A stretch of 44,816 nucleotides of DNA from TMED14 sp041158165 (GTDB lineage Bacteria; Bacteroidota; Bacteroidia; Flavobacteriales; Schleiferiaceae), in contig JBEBBW010000011.1 in the NCBI GenBank assembly GCA_041158165.1, forward strand, positions 1 to 44,816, in the 5' to 3' direction. The notes beneath the pieces were generated by a model. That model made no database searches. It saw only the letters and a list, made by a program, of their open reading frames with translations, and had not been told where the DNA came from. Made by a program: the position numbers and the translations under genes. Shown here in pieces: positions 1-8,763 of the stretch (positions are counted from its first letter, which is position 1; each line of letters begins with the position of its first letter).

Positions 1-76
1 GCCGCCCAGATTGTACACTAACTTGACCTCGGTTTGGTGTGAGGCCGTTTTCAATGGGCTTCACGCATTGGTAAAG

Positions 77-106
77 CGCCGTCCCGCGAGGGGCGGCGTT
101 TTTTTT
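77..106 (+). terminator. Rho-independent terminator of an off-window plus-strand gene
   Basis: The stem CGCCGTCCC pairs with GGGGCGGCG (one G-T pair) around the loop GCGA and is followed directly by eight T residues. This is a textbook intrinsic terminator reading rightwards. The gene it ends lies mostly or wholly left of the window. A stop codon TAA at 19-21 could be its end, but too little sequence is visible to say. Confidence 0.8.
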
Positions 107-112
107 AGTGGG

Positions 113-180
113 CCCAAAAAGAAGGTCCCCGCCGCGCTGAGCGCGCGGCGGGGACCACTTAATCCGGTTAATACCGGATT
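113..180 (-). terminator. Terminator of the minus-strand glucan operon
   Basis: A perfect 14-base stem (GGTCCCCGCCGCGC at 124-137 with its complement at 143-156, loop TGAGC) is followed on the minus strand by TTCTTTTTGGGCCC. It lies just past the stop codon of the GH13 gene ending at 189. A second, smaller perfect hairpin (AATCCGG/CCGGATT, 161-180) sits between stop codon and terminator. The tail after the hairpin resembles the one after the RND operon at 39.7 kb. Confidence 0.8.
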
Positions 181-188
181 TGCGAAAA

Positions 189-1556
189 CTACTTCTGCGT
201 CAGAACGACGTAGCCGTTGGCGGGAACCTTCATCGTGCCCTTGGCACTGATTTCTACGGTTTCGCCGCTAAAGTGGTTAAGGTACGTGCCGGCGGGAGCA
301 CCAGAGAACGCTACGTCTGCTGCGGCCGAGCCAAAGTTGGTGAATACGACCACGTGGTTTTCGCCTTTGCTTCGGGCAAACGCGTAGACTCGGGGGTTTC
401 CGGTGGTGATGCGGGTTTGGGTTCCTCCAAAATCGCCGCTGTTCAGGGCCGGATTTTCGTGCTTGAGTGCGCTCACTTTGGTGTAAAAGTCAGCCTGCGA
501 CGGGCGGCTCCAGTCGATCGTGTCGCGTTCGAAGAAGCGCAGTGATTTGTTGAGGCCGACCTCTTGGCCGCTGTAGATCAGGGGCATGCCCTGCTCCATG
601 GTGGCACAGATGATGTAGGCTGGGTGGGCGTTGGCGCCGATGCGCTTCTCGACGGTTCCGTTCCATGAATTCTCGTCGTGGTTGTCGATGAAGTACATGC
701 GGTAGCCGTCCTGCGGGAAGTCTTTTTCTTGGCGAGCCAAGTAGGCGTCGATCGTGGCCACGTCCTCGCTCTGGCAGACTTTGTTAAGCAGGTGGTGGAA
801 TTCCCAGCCATAGGTCATGTCGCACTGCGACTCGTGGGCCCAGTAGAATTCGGTTTCACCGAGCAAGAAGAGTTCGGAATTCTCCGCGCGCAGCATAGCG
901 TTCGTCTCCTGCCAAAACTCGAGGGGTTGTCCGCCCATCATATCGTAGCGGAAGCCGTCGATCTTCATGTTGGTGAGCCACCACATTAGTTCGCCCTGCA
1001 TGGCCTTCCAAAGGTCTTTGTTGGTGTAGTCGAGCTCGGCTACGTCGGTCCAGTCGGTCGGCTGGTCGTGGTCGTTGCGGCCGTTGCTGATTTCGCCCGT
1101 GGCGGAGTCGCGGTAGTAAAACTCAGGGTGCTCGGTCATCCAGTGGTGGTCCCACGCGGTGTGGTTCGGAACCCAGTCCAAAATCACCTTCATTCCGAGC
1201 TTGTGGGCTTCGTCTACGACGCGGGCAAAGTCCGCGCTGTCGCCGAATTCGGGGTTAATGGCGGTGTAGTCCGAGATGCTGTAGTACGAACCCAAGAGGC
1301 CCTTGCGCTTTTCAACGCCAATGGGGCTCATGGGCATGAACCAAAGCACGTCAACCCCCATGTTTTTGATTCGGGGCAACTCCTTTTCGAAGGCGTCTAG
1401 TGTGCCTTCGGGCGTGTACTGCCGAACGTTGACTTCATAGATCACGGCGTTTTTCGACCAGTCTGGGTGAAAGGCGTGGGCCGTCTCTTCGGCCGCCTTG
1501 GGGGCGCAGCCGGCGGCCAGGGCGCCAACTACCGCAAAAGCGAGGAGCTTGTTCAT
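189..1556 (-). CDS. Alpha-amylase family (GH13) lipoprotein
   Basis: This 455-residue glycoside hydrolase family 13 enzyme should cleave alpha-1,4-glucans outside the cytoplasm. The N-terminus is a lipoprotein signal (lipobox LAAGC, lipidated Cys17). The four GH13 signatures are present: DWVPNH (127-132), GFRYD with nucleophile Asp205, Glu234 in LLGE as acid/base, and NHD at 292-294. A short beta-sandwich C-terminal domain follows. It is the last gene of the minus-strand maltodextrin run, 3 bases after another GH13 gene, and is followed by a strong terminator. Substrate preference (starch, maltodextrin, cyclodextrin) cannot be read from the motifs. The family is certain; placement in the outer membrane or on the surface is inferred from the lipobox. 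Confidence 0.93.
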   Translation of the reverse strand: MNKLLAFAVVGALAAGCAPKAAEETAHAFHPDWSKNAVIYEVNVRQYTPEGTLDAFEKELPRIKNMGVDVLWFMPMSPIGVEKRKGLLGSYYSISDYTAINPEFGDSADFARVVDEAHKLGMKVILDWVPNHTAWDHHWMTEHPEFYYRDSATGEISNGRNDHDQPTDWTDVAELDYTNKDLWKAMQGELMWWLTNMKIDGFRYDMMGGQPLEFWQETNAMLRAENSELFLLGETEFYWAHESQCDMTYGWEFHHLLNKVCQSEDVATIDAYLARQEKDFPQDGYRMYFIDNHDENSWNGTVEKRIGANAHPAYIICATMEQGMPLIYSGQEVGLNKSLRFFERDTIDWSRPSQADFYTKVSALKHENPALNSGDFGGTQTRITTGNPRVYAFARSKGENHVVVFTNFGSAAADVAFSGAPAGTYLNHFSGETVEISAKGTMKVPANGYVVLTQK

Positions 1557-1559
1557 GAA

Positions 1560-3926
1560 TTACTTATTGGATTTGAGGTAAACAAACGTTTGGGCGGGCA
1601 CTTCAGCCTTCAGCGTACTGAGCGTGGCTTGGCCGGCAACCACCCGGGTATCGGGACCCATATCGTTGATGCGCACCCCAACCGGACTGCTGCCTCGGTT
1701 GAACACAATGCGCACGGTTTCACCGGGGTAGGTGCGGGTAATGATGAGCACGTTGTCGCCGAGCGAGCGGACGCTCGTTTGGCCAAAGCACAAAGCGAGG
1801 CTTGCGCGGCGTTCCCGGAATAGCTTGGCGGTTTCGTCGCGCAGGGCACGTTGCGCCGGCGTGTAGGGCGAGGCCTTGCCCGGAACCTCAAAGGCCATAT
1901 CGCGACGGTTGTCGGGGTCGTTGGCGCCCTCCAGGCCGATTTCGTCGCCGTAGTAGCAGACCGGGATGCCCGGAATCGCGCAATTGAACGCGTGAAGCAT
2001 CGCCAATCGATTCAGGCCCGTTTCGGTGGCTTTGGGCGTCTGGCGGGTGTAGCCGGCGAGCTTCGTGTCTTCTTGGGGCGACACATGGCCCGAGGCGAGC
2101 GAAACGAAGCGCGGACGGTCCTGGTTGCCGCTGATGTTGCCCATCAGGTGGTTGGGGCCGTAGGTGGCTAGGCTCGCCTCCAATGTGGATTGGAGCGCGG
2201 GAGCGGTTCCGCCCAAGTTGCCAAAGAAGGCCACGGCCGCGTCGTAGAGGTTAAAGTCGAACTGCGCGTCGAGGAGGCCGCTGCCCACGTAGCTGTTGAT
2301 CAGCTCGGGAGAACCGTAGGTTTCGCCAATTTGGTACAGGCGACGGCCTTCGGCATGCGCCACTTGCTCCTTGAGCTTGCGCGTCAGGGTGCGCCAGTAC
2401 AGCAGGTCTACGTGCTTCGAAGCGTCGTGGCGGAAGCCGTCAAATCCGTAATCCTGGATCCACGGCAACGCCGAGTCCGTCATGGCCATCACGACGCTGG
2501 GGTTTTGGGAATTCAGGGTCGGAAGGTGCTTGTCAAACCAGGTCGTCAGCCGGTGGTCGTCCCAGCGCTCGGTGTTCAGCGACGAATCGGGAAGGTAGAG
2601 CGAGGTGGTCCAGTCGGGGTGGGCCTTGAGCACCGGGTGCTCCAGGTGCACGTGGTGGCCAACGAAGTCGATCAGGGTGTTCAGTCCGCGTTCGTGGGCC
2701 GCTTGGTTGAATCGGCGAATTTCGTCTTCCGTCCCCATGCGCGGATCGGAATGGGAGGTGCTCGTCGGCCAGTAGCCGTGGTAGCCCGAAAAGCGCGTGA
2801 ACACCCCGCCCTTGTTCCACAGGCCCCAGGCGCCTTGTGGGTTGCGGTGCAGCGGCGACAGCCAAATGGTGTTGAAGCCGAGGTCTTCGAAATAGTCCTG
2901 CTCCATGCGCTTGTGCACGCCCTCGATGTCGCCCCCGTGGTAGTCGTTGGCGGGCAGTACGTCGGGTCGCTTTAAGGGCTTGTCGTTGAGCGGATTGCCG
3001 TTGCTAAAACGGTCTACCAGCGCGAAGTACATCGTGGCGGATTCCCAGTCGTCGCGGCGAAGCTGTCCGGTCGAACTCAGCAGGGCGCCTTCGTGGAGCG
3101 GAACCATCGCCTCGCCGCCAAAGCGCGTCGCGTTGTAGGTGTAGAGGTGAAGCTGGCTGCGCTCGGCGTCCCCGGCCTCGCTGGGAATGGCCACCCGAAG
3201 GCTTCCATCTTCAGCCGTCCGCACCGCGACCTGGTAGGTGTTCCAAAACGCGACGAGCTGCTGGCCTTTGGGCAGTGCCGCCACGGCGAGTTCGCCCTCA
3301 CGCTCGCCCAGCACGCGAATGGGCGCGCAGGCCTGGCCTTCTTCTTCGACAACGAGCACGTCGTTGGCGCCGCCCAGCCCGTTCGGGACTTTGGTCGGGT
3401 TGGCCGGGTCGTTGACCTCAATTCCGCCTACGGTGAACTTGTATTCGTAGCGTCCGGGCTTGAGGTTGAGCTTCAATCGAGCCACGTCGGCCGTGTCGCG
3501 CACCATGGGGTGGCTGCTGCGGTTCCAGGCGTTGAAGCTTCCGATGAGGTAGGCCGTTGCGGCACTGTCGCCCGGATTGAGCGGCAGCGCAAAGTCCACT
3601 TCGCGGACCGGTGCCTGACGGAGTACCAGGTGGTAGGTTCCGCCCGCGGCTTCAATGCTCGCGACGCCCAGGGGCTGCTTCATGCGGCCTTCGATGCGCC
3701 AAATAGCGGAATCTTCTTGCCATTTGACCTCGAGCCCTTCGGGAAAAGTCCATTCGTCGAGCTCGCTCAGAAGGTAGTCCGTGGCGTAGACCTTGGTAAC
3801 GCCTTCGGTAGCGAGGTCGACGGGGCGCCAGCCCAGGCCAGCGTACTCGTTGCCCATATCCACCGAACCGGGGCCGCCACACGATGCGAGCACCGCAGCG
3901 AGCGTAAGAAGAAGGAACTTATTCAT
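1560..3926 (-). CDS. GH13 lipoprotein with N-terminal CBM48-like domain
   Basis: This 788-residue lipoprotein (lipobox LASC, Cys16) has an N-terminal region, an early-set/CBM48-like glycogen-binding domain around 105-193 (LIGSFNAWN, then PGRYEYKF), a linker, and a GH13 barrel from about 295 to 705. Catalytic Asp501 lies in DGFRHD and Glu535 in QIGETYG. Two usual GH13 residues differ: region I reads DFVGHH (420-425) where N-H is expected, and region IV reads NQD (601-603) where NHD is usual, so the transition-state histidine is replaced by glutamine. I think the NQD form is a trait of a Bacteroidota amylase subfamily, but I cannot confirm it here. Its start codon directly abuts the stop of the maltose phosphorylase gene, so the two are translated from one message. 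Likely role: pullulanase- or neopullulanase-like release of short maltodextrins. Confidence 0.9.
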   Translation of the reverse strand: MNKFLLLTLAAVLASCGGPGSVDMGNEYAGLGWRPVDLATEGVTKVYATDYLLSELDEWTFPEGLEVKWQEDSAIWRIEGRMKQPLGVASIEAAGGTYHLVLRQAPVREVDFALPLNPGDSAATAYLIGSFNAWNRSSHPMVRDTADVARLKLNLKPGRYEYKFTVGGIEVNDPANPTKVPNGLGGANDVLVVEEEGQACAPIRVLGEREGELAVAALPKGQQLVAFWNTYQVAVRTAEDGSLRVAIPSEAGDAERSQLHLYTYNATRFGGEAMVPLHEGALLSSTGQLRRDDWESATMYFALVDRFSNGNPLNDKPLKRPDVLPANDYHGGDIEGVHKRMEQDYFEDLGFNTIWLSPLHRNPQGAWGLWNKGGVFTRFSGYHGYWPTSTSHSDPRMGTEDEIRRFNQAAHERGLNTLIDFVGHHVHLEHPVLKAHPDWTTSLYLPDSSLNTERWDDHRLTTWFDKHLPTLNSQNPSVVMAMTDSALPWIQDYGFDGFRHDASKHVDLLYWRTLTRKLKEQVAHAEGRRLYQIGETYGSPELINSYVGSGLLDAQFDFNLYDAAVAFFGNLGGTAPALQSTLEASLATYGPNHLMGNISGNQDRPRFVSLASGHVSPQEDTKLAGYTRQTPKATETGLNRLAMLHAFNCAIPGIPVCYYGDEIGLEGANDPDNRRDMAFEVPGKASPYTPAQRALRDETAKLFRERRASLALCFGQTSVRSLGDNVLIITRTYPGETVRIVFNRGSSPVGVRINDMGPDTRVVAGQATLSTLKAEVPAQTFVYLKSNK

Positions 3927-6203
3927 TTAGAGGGGGTAGGTTTGTTCTGCGCCGGCGGCTAAGCTTCTGCGGGTTGTGCCCACGGTGAATTCCGCGGCGA
4001 CTCCCTCTAAGTTACGCACCGTCAGCTGGTTTCGCTCTACGCGTACCGAGAGCAGGGCTCCGCGCCAGCGCAGGTGGAAGGTGATTCCGCCCCATTGCTC
4101 GGGCAGGAATGGCTTGAAGTGAAGTTCGTCGCCGACCAAGCGCATGCCGCCGAATCCGTACACAACGGCCATCCAGGCGCCGCCCATGGCGGTCACGTGA
4201 AGGCCTTGGTACACCTCTTTGTTGTAGTCGTCGAGGTCCAAGCGCGCGGTGCGGTGGTAGAGCTCGTAGGCCTTGGCCGCGTAACCAAGACGGCAGGCCA
4301 GCACGGTGTGCACGCTGGGCGACAGCGAGCTTTCGTGCACGGTCAGCGGCTCGTAGAAGTCAAAGTGCTTCTGCAGGGTTTCGACCGGAGTGCGGTCTTC
4401 GAAGAAGAACATGCCCTGAAGGGTGTCGGCCTGCTTGATGTAGGGCGAGCGCAGGATGCGGTCCCAGCTCCACTTTTGGTTGATGGGGCGCTCGGCCGGG
4501 TCCAGCTGGGCCACCGGCACGAGTTCTTTATCGAGGAATCCGTCCTGCTGCAGGAAGACTTCGTGCTTTTCGCTGTACGGGTAGTACATGTTGCTGCGAA
4601 TCGCCTCCCACTGCTCGAGTTCGTCTTGGTCGAGGTCCATTTTGGCCGCCAGGGCCGCGTAGGCTTCGGGCTGGTTTTGGGCCAGGTATTCGGCGCATTC
4701 CGCGGCGTACTCCAAGCACCACGCCGCCATGAAGTTGGTGTAGTAGTTGTTGTTGACGTTGTTTTCGTATTCGTTCGGACCGGTCACGCCGAGGATGACG
4801 AACTGCTCCTTGTCGTCGCTCCAGTTGACGCGCTGGGCCCAGAAGCGGGCAATGGCTACCAGCACCTCGAGTCCGCCTTCGGCAAGGTAGCCGTAGTCGC
4901 GGGTGTGGCGCAGGTAGGTGTAGATTCCATACGAAATGGCGCCGTTGCGGTGGATTTCTTCGAAGGTGATTTCCCACTCGTTGTGGCACTCTTCGCCGTT
5001 CATGGTCACCATCGGGTAGAGGGCAGCGCCGTCGGTGAACCCGAGCTTGGCGGCGTTTTCGATGGCTTTATCAAGCTGCTTGTAGCGGTAAACCAATAGG
5101 TTGCGGCCGACTTCGGGGTCGGTCGACGCGAGGTAGAACGGAAGGCAGTAGGCCTCGGTGTCCCAGTAGGTCGAGCCGCCGTACTTCTCGCCAGTAAAGC
5201 CCTTGGGGCCGATGTTCAGGCGCGGATCCACGCCGGTAAACGTTTGAAGTAAGTGGAAAATGTTAAAACGGATTCCTTGCTGGGCGGAATCGTCGCCGTC
5301 AATCACGATGTCGGCGAGGTCCCACTTGGCGCGCCAGGCCTGGCGCTGCTCGGCGAGCAGGGCGTCGTAGCCTACCCCCATTGCCTCGGTAGCGCGGGCT
5401 TGGGCCTTTGATTCAACCTCGGCGGCCGGAGCATTCATCGACGACACCACCCCCACGTACTTGTGCAGCGTGTAGGTTTTGCCGGCTTCAGCCTTCACCG
5501 TGAACTTTTGGGCGGCGTAGCCTTCGCGGCCCTCGGCCTGGCTTGGTACGCCCTCGAGCGCGCACTCCATCGCGGCGGCCACAAAAAAGTCGAGTTTTTT
5601 GGTGCGGGCCTTGACCCATTTGCCGGCGGCGTGGCCTTCTTGCGCCCAAAACGTTTCGTCCCAGTTGGCGTCGGAATTCACCACATTGAAGTCCAAGTAG
5701 GGCGCCAGCACGACCTCGGCGGCGCGATCCACCCTCACGGAGTAGGATTGGGCCGAAACCTCGTCGCGCACCACGCTCAAGAAGCGCTGGGCCTCGACGG
5801 TGACGGTTGCGCCGTTCGCCAATTTGGCGGAGAAGCGCCGCGTGAGCACCCCGTGCTCCATGTCGAGTTCGCGGTAAAAGTCCGAAACCTGGGCGGTGTA
5901 AAGGTCGACCGCCTCGCCGTCCACGCTCAGGTCGATGCCCACATAGTTCACCGCGTTGAGCACCTTGGCGAAGTACTCGGGGTAGCCGTTCTTCCACCAA
6001 CCCACTTTGGTCTTGTCGGGGTAGTATACGCCGGCGATGTAGCTTCCTTTGAGGTGCTTGCCGCTGAAGGCTTCTTCGTGGTTGGCGCGGTGGCCCATGC
6101 GGCCGTTGCCCAAAGCGAACAAACTTTCGCTCATGATGTGGGCTTCGGGGGTCCACGTCGTTTCGACGACGCGCCAGGGGTCAATCTGAATAGGGGGCTT
6201 CAT
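3927..6203 (-). CDS. mapA: Maltose phosphorylase (GH65)
   Basis: The 758-residue protein is a GH65 phosphorylase converting maltose and phosphate to glucose and beta-glucose-1-phosphate. Seen directly: the family motif ECHNEWEITFEEIHRNGAI, the general acid Glu478 in GPNEYENN, the substrate-pocket stretch QKWSWDRILRSPYIKQAD, and HESSLSPSVH with GLHVTAMGGAW near the C-terminus. No signal peptide is present, so it is cytoplasmic. Maltose specificity, rather than trehalose or kojibiose, is inferred from the ECHNEWEITFEEIHRNG stretch and from the adjacent beta-phosphoglucomutase, the standard partner for beta-glucose-1-phosphate. Gene length is normal for the family. It lies between pgmB (20 bases upstream) and the CBM48-GH13 gene. 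Confidence 0.93.
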   Translation of the reverse strand: MKPPIQIDPWRVVETTWTPEAHIMSESLFALGNGRMGHRANHEEAFSGKHLKGSYIAGVYYPDKTKVGWWKNGYPEYFAKVLNAVNYVGIDLSVDGEAVDLYTAQVSDFYRELDMEHGVLTRRFSAKLANGATVTVEAQRFLSVVRDEVSAQSYSVRVDRAAEVVLAPYLDFNVVNSDANWDETFWAQEGHAAGKWVKARTKKLDFFVAAAMECALEGVPSQAEGREGYAAQKFTVKAEAGKTYTLHKYVGVVSSMNAPAAEVESKAQARATEAMGVGYDALLAEQRQAWRAKWDLADIVIDGDDSAQQGIRFNIFHLLQTFTGVDPRLNIGPKGFTGEKYGGSTYWDTEAYCLPFYLASTDPEVGRNLLVYRYKQLDKAIENAAKLGFTDGAALYPMVTMNGEECHNEWEITFEEIHRNGAISYGIYTYLRHTRDYGYLAEGGLEVLVAIARFWAQRVNWSDDKEQFVILGVTGPNEYENNVNNNYYTNFMAAWCLEYAAECAEYLAQNQPEAYAALAAKMDLDQDELEQWEAIRSNMYYPYSEKHEVFLQQDGFLDKELVPVAQLDPAERPINQKWSWDRILRSPYIKQADTLQGMFFFEDRTPVETLQKHFDFYEPLTVHESSLSPSVHTVLACRLGYAAKAYELYHRTARLDLDDYNKEVYQGLHVTAMGGAWMAVVYGFGGMRLVGDELHFKPFLPEQWGGITFHLRWRGALLSVRVERNQLTVRNLEGVAAEFTVGTTRRSLAAGAEQTYPL

Positions 6204-6208
6204 AGCGG

Positions 6209-6226
6209 GTTGCTAGTTACGGGTTA
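6209..6226. repeat. Short TAGTTAC-type repeat at the pgmB/mapA junction
   Basis: GTTGCTAGTTACGGGTTA fills most of the 20-base gap between pgmB and mapA and contributes the pgmB stop codon (TTA on this strand, TAA on the coding strand). It is the weakest member of a family of junction repeats also seen at 11831, 14478, 27038, 30925, 32702 and 37981. Confidence 0.45.
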
Positions 6227-6859
6227 GAGTTGGGCGACCTGATCCGGAGTCAGTCGGTCAAGTCCGGTGACGAGTAGGTCGGCGTCGAGGCCTTGACCGA
6301 TGCCGACGACCTTCATGCCGCCGCGGCGGGCAGCTTCTACGCCGGCTTCGGAATCTTCAAACACCACGCACTCTTCGGGCTGCAGGCCCAGGCGGCGCGC
6401 GCCTTCGAGAAAGACTTCGGGGTCGGGCTTGGACGCGGTTACGACGTTGCCGTCGACCAGGGCATCAAAGAGCGGCATCCACCCGAGGCGCTCGAGAATG
6501 AGCGGCGCATTTTTCGAGGCGGAACCCAAGGCTACCTTAATTCCCGCGGCCCGACTGGCCACTAAAAATTCGTGGGCGCCGGGCAGGTAGTCGTTGGCGG
6601 GCATCCCCCGGACCAACTCCAAGTACCACTCGTTTTTGAGGGTCATCCAGTGCTGCTTCTCGGCGTCGCTGAGCGCTTTCCCACCCCATGCGAGAATGCG
6701 GTTCAGCGATTCCGCCCGAGAAACGCCCTTTAGCTGCTCGTTTTCGGCCTCGCCAAAGTGGATTCCGAGCTCAGAAGCCATGCGCTGCCAAGCCAAAAAG
6801 TGGTACTGCGCCGTGTCGACCAGCACCCCGTCGAGGTCAAAGAGGAATCCGCGAATCAC
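6224..6859 (-). CDS. pgmB: Beta-phosphoglucomutase (HAD superfamily)
   Basis: The 211-residue HAD-family mutase converts beta-D-glucose-1-phosphate to glucose-6-phosphate. The phosphorylated aspartate motif is FDLDGVLVDT (Asp8 nucleophile, Asp10 acid/base). The cap motif GVSR, the SASKNA phosphate-binding segment, KPDPEVF and FEDSEAGVEAA are the classic beta-PGM signatures. The start codon is GTG (minus strand, 6859) and overlaps the TGA stop of the upstream kinase as GTGA, indicating translational coupling. With maltose phosphorylase 20 bases downstream it forms the usual maltose phosphorolysis pair, which saves one ATP per maltose compared with hydrolysis. Confidence 0.95.
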   Translation of the reverse strand: MIRGFLFDLDGVLVDTAQYHFLAWQRMASELGIHFGEAENEQLKGVSRAESLNRILAWGGKALSDAEKQHWMTLKNEWYLELVRGMPANDYLPGAHEFLVASRAAGIKVALGSASKNAPLILERLGWMPLFDALVDGNVVTASKPDPEVFLEGARRLGLQPEECVVFEDSEAGVEAARRGGMKVVGIGQGLDADLLVTGLDRLTPDQVAQL

Positions 6860-7731
6860 AGGGATTGGGGTTCGAGAACCCGAAGCACCTCCACGTGGTA
6901 TTCCACCAAGCGGTTCACCGGCTTGGCCTGCGTGCGCCCGTAGCGAACGCCCGCGTCGGCGCAGGCTTTTTGGAGCAAGGGCTCAAAGGCTTTGGCCACC
7001 GAGCCCACAAAGTTCACCTGGGCTCCTTGGCGGGCCTCGGCGAAGCAGAGTACGTGGAACTCAATAAAGGCCTTAAATCCTTCATAAACAATCTCTTGCA
7101 CGTATGGGTGCTCGGCGTGGTCGCCGGCAAATCGCGCGTAGTTGGCCAAGTACACGTTGGCGTTGGGCTCGTTGTACACCGAGTGGATGATTTCGTTCTT
7201 GCCGACGCCGTAGGCTCCGACAAACGCGGTCATGAGGTCAGAAGGCAAGCGCTTGTACAAGAAATCGCGAACGAGCCGCTTGCCGATGTAGCTCGCCGAA
7301 CCCTCGTCGCCCAGAATGTAGGCCAGGGCCGGAACCTCCTCGCGCACCGAAGTGCCGTCGAAGTAGCAGGAATTGGAGCCGGTTCCGAGGATGCACGCGA
7401 TGTGGGGCTCGCCAAAGAACGTGGCGTACGCGGCGGCCAGCAGGTCGTGGTCGACCAGCACGTGGGCGTTCGGGAATACGCGCTCGAGGCCCGTGGCGAT
7501 GACGGCATTTAGGGGTGCTGACGAGCAGCCTGCCCCATAAAAAAACACCTTTTCAATCGACGGGGCGTGGCCCATGATGGCCGACTCCGCGCGAAGCGTG
7601 CGCTCGACCTCGTCGCTGTCGTGAAAGTAGGGATTAAGGCCCTTGACAGACCAGCGCCCTACCTCGTTTGCCGAGGCGTCCAAAAGAATCCAATCGGCCT
7701 TGGTCGAGCCGCTTTCAACGATAAAAACCAT
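6856..7731 (-). CDS. BadF/BadG-type sugar kinase (N-acetylglucosamine kinase-like)
   Basis: The 291-residue protein has the actin-like ATPase fold of the BadF/BadG/N-acetylglucosamine kinase family: phosphate loop ESGSTKADW (6-14), DHD (94-96) at the expected catalytic-base site and GTGSNS (116-121) as the second phosphate motif. Family members phosphorylate N-acetylglucosamine, glucosamine or glucose. It sits between gap and pgmB and overlaps pgmB by 4 bases. Because maltose phosphorylase releases free glucose and no other hexokinase is visible in the window, this kinase is a candidate for that glucose. That is inference: as far as I recall, a BadF kinase beside gap and pfkA is also found in other Flavobacteriia, so its position need not reflect a maltose role. 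Confidence 0.8.
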   Translation of the reverse strand: MVFIVESGSTKADWILLDASANEVGRWSVKGLNPYFHDSDEVERTLRAESAIMGHAPSIEKVFFYGAGCSSAPLNAVIATGLERVFPNAHVLVDHDLLAAAYATFFGEPHIACILGTGSNSCYFDGTSVREEVPALAYILGDEGSASYIGKRLVRDFLYKRLPSDLMTAFVGAYGVGKNEIIHSVYNEPNANVYLANYARFAGDHAEHPYVQEIVYEGFKAFIEFHVLCFAEARQGAQVNFVGSVAKAFEPLLQKACADAGVRYGRTQAKPVNRLVEYHVEVLRVLEPQSL

Positions 7732-7737
7732 AACTAC

Positions 7738-8736
7738 TTAGGATTGAGCCGCCATGCGCACTGCCATATCGGCCATGCGGGCAGAGTAGCCGGCCTCGTT
7801 GTCGTACCAACCCATGATTTTCACCAAGGTACCGTTGGCTGACGTAATGCCGGAGTCAAAAATGCACGAGTGCTTGTTGCCCACGATGTCGGCCGACACA
7901 ATGGGGTCTTCGGTGTACTGCAAAATGCCCTTGAGCGGACCCTCGGCAGCTGCCTTCATCGCGGCGTTGATTTCGGCGGCCGTCGCGGGCTTGGCCAATT
8001 CAACCGTCACGTCGGTGGCAGAACCGGTAATCGTCGGGACGCGAATCGCGTAGCCGTCGAGCTTGCCCTTCAGCTCGGGAAGCACGAGGCCCACGGCCTT
8101 GGCGGCTCCGGTCGTCGTCGGAATCATGCTCACGGCTGCGGCGCGCGCGCGGCGAAGGTCGCGGTGCGGGGCGTCCTGAATGCTCTGGTCGTTGGTGTAG
8201 GCGTGCACGGTCAGCATGTATCCCTTCACCACCCCAAAGGTGTCGTTGAGGACCTTCATCATCGGCGCCAAGCAGTTGGTCGTGCACGATGCGTTGCTGA
8301 ACACGTGGTCGTCGGGTCCGAGGATGCCCTCGTTCACGCCCAGTACCACTGTTTTCACGTCGTCGGCTTTGGCGGGTGCGCTCAATCCTACTTTTTTGGC
8401 GCCGGCCTGCAGGTGCAGCTCAAGCTGCTCCTTGCTCGTGAAAATTCCGGTCGATTCGATAACCAGGTCTACGCCGAGCGTGCCCCATGGAAGCTCTGCC
8501 GGGTTCTTAATGGCCGTGATCTGAATTTCTTTGCCGTTCACAATCAGGCTATTGGGCGTGTGAGATACGGTGCCTTGGAATCCGCCGTGGGCCGAGTCGT
8601 ACTTCAGCAAGTGGGCCAAGGTCGCGGTGTCGGTGAGGTCGTTAATGGCCACGATTTCAACGTCGGGGCGCACGATGAGGTTGCGAAAAGTGAGGCGGCC
8701 GATGCGGCCAAATCCGTTGATGGCAATCTTTTTCAT
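7738..8736 (-). CDS. gap: Glyceraldehyde-3-phosphate dehydrogenase, NAD type
   Basis: This 332-residue glycolytic enzyme oxidises glyceraldehyde-3-phosphate to 1,3-bisphosphoglycerate. Seen: the Rossmann motif INGFGRIGR at the N-terminus, Asp33 in AINDL (predicts NAD rather than NADP), catalytic Cys151 in SNASCTTNC, His178 in TVHAYTNDQ, and WYDNEAGYS near the C-terminus. Length is normal. It lies 27 bases downstream of pfkA and 6 bases upstream of the kinase gene on the same strand, so two glycolytic genes appear to be transcribed with maltose breakdown genes. No clear promoter of its own is visible before the ATG. Confidence 0.97.
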   Translation of the reverse strand: MKKIAINGFGRIGRLTFRNLIVRPDVEIVAINDLTDTATLAHLLKYDSAHGGFQGTVSHTPNSLIVNGKEIQITAIKNPAELPWGTLGVDLVIESTGIFTSKEQLELHLQAGAKKVGLSAPAKADDVKTVVLGVNEGILGPDDHVFSNASCTTNCLAPMMKVLNDTFGVVKGYMLTVHAYTNDQSIQDAPHRDLRRARAAAVSMIPTTTGAAKAVGLVLPELKGKLDGYAIRVPTITGSATDVTVELAKPATAAEINAAMKAAAEGPLKGILQYTEDPIVSADIVGNKHSCIFDSGITSANGTLVKIMGWYDNEAGYSARMADMAVRMAAQS

Positions 8737-8763
8737 AGCGAATGCAAAAATCGAGTAAAACAG

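Noticed and set aside
11..250. 79-codon frame at the left edge
   Set aside because: It runs through two terminator hairpins and into the antisense of the GH13 gene, so it is not a gene.
3093..5099. Two long plus-strand frames (289 and 341 codons)
   Set aside because: Antisense to the CBM48-GH13 and maltose phosphorylase genes; composition biased, with no domain-like pattern.
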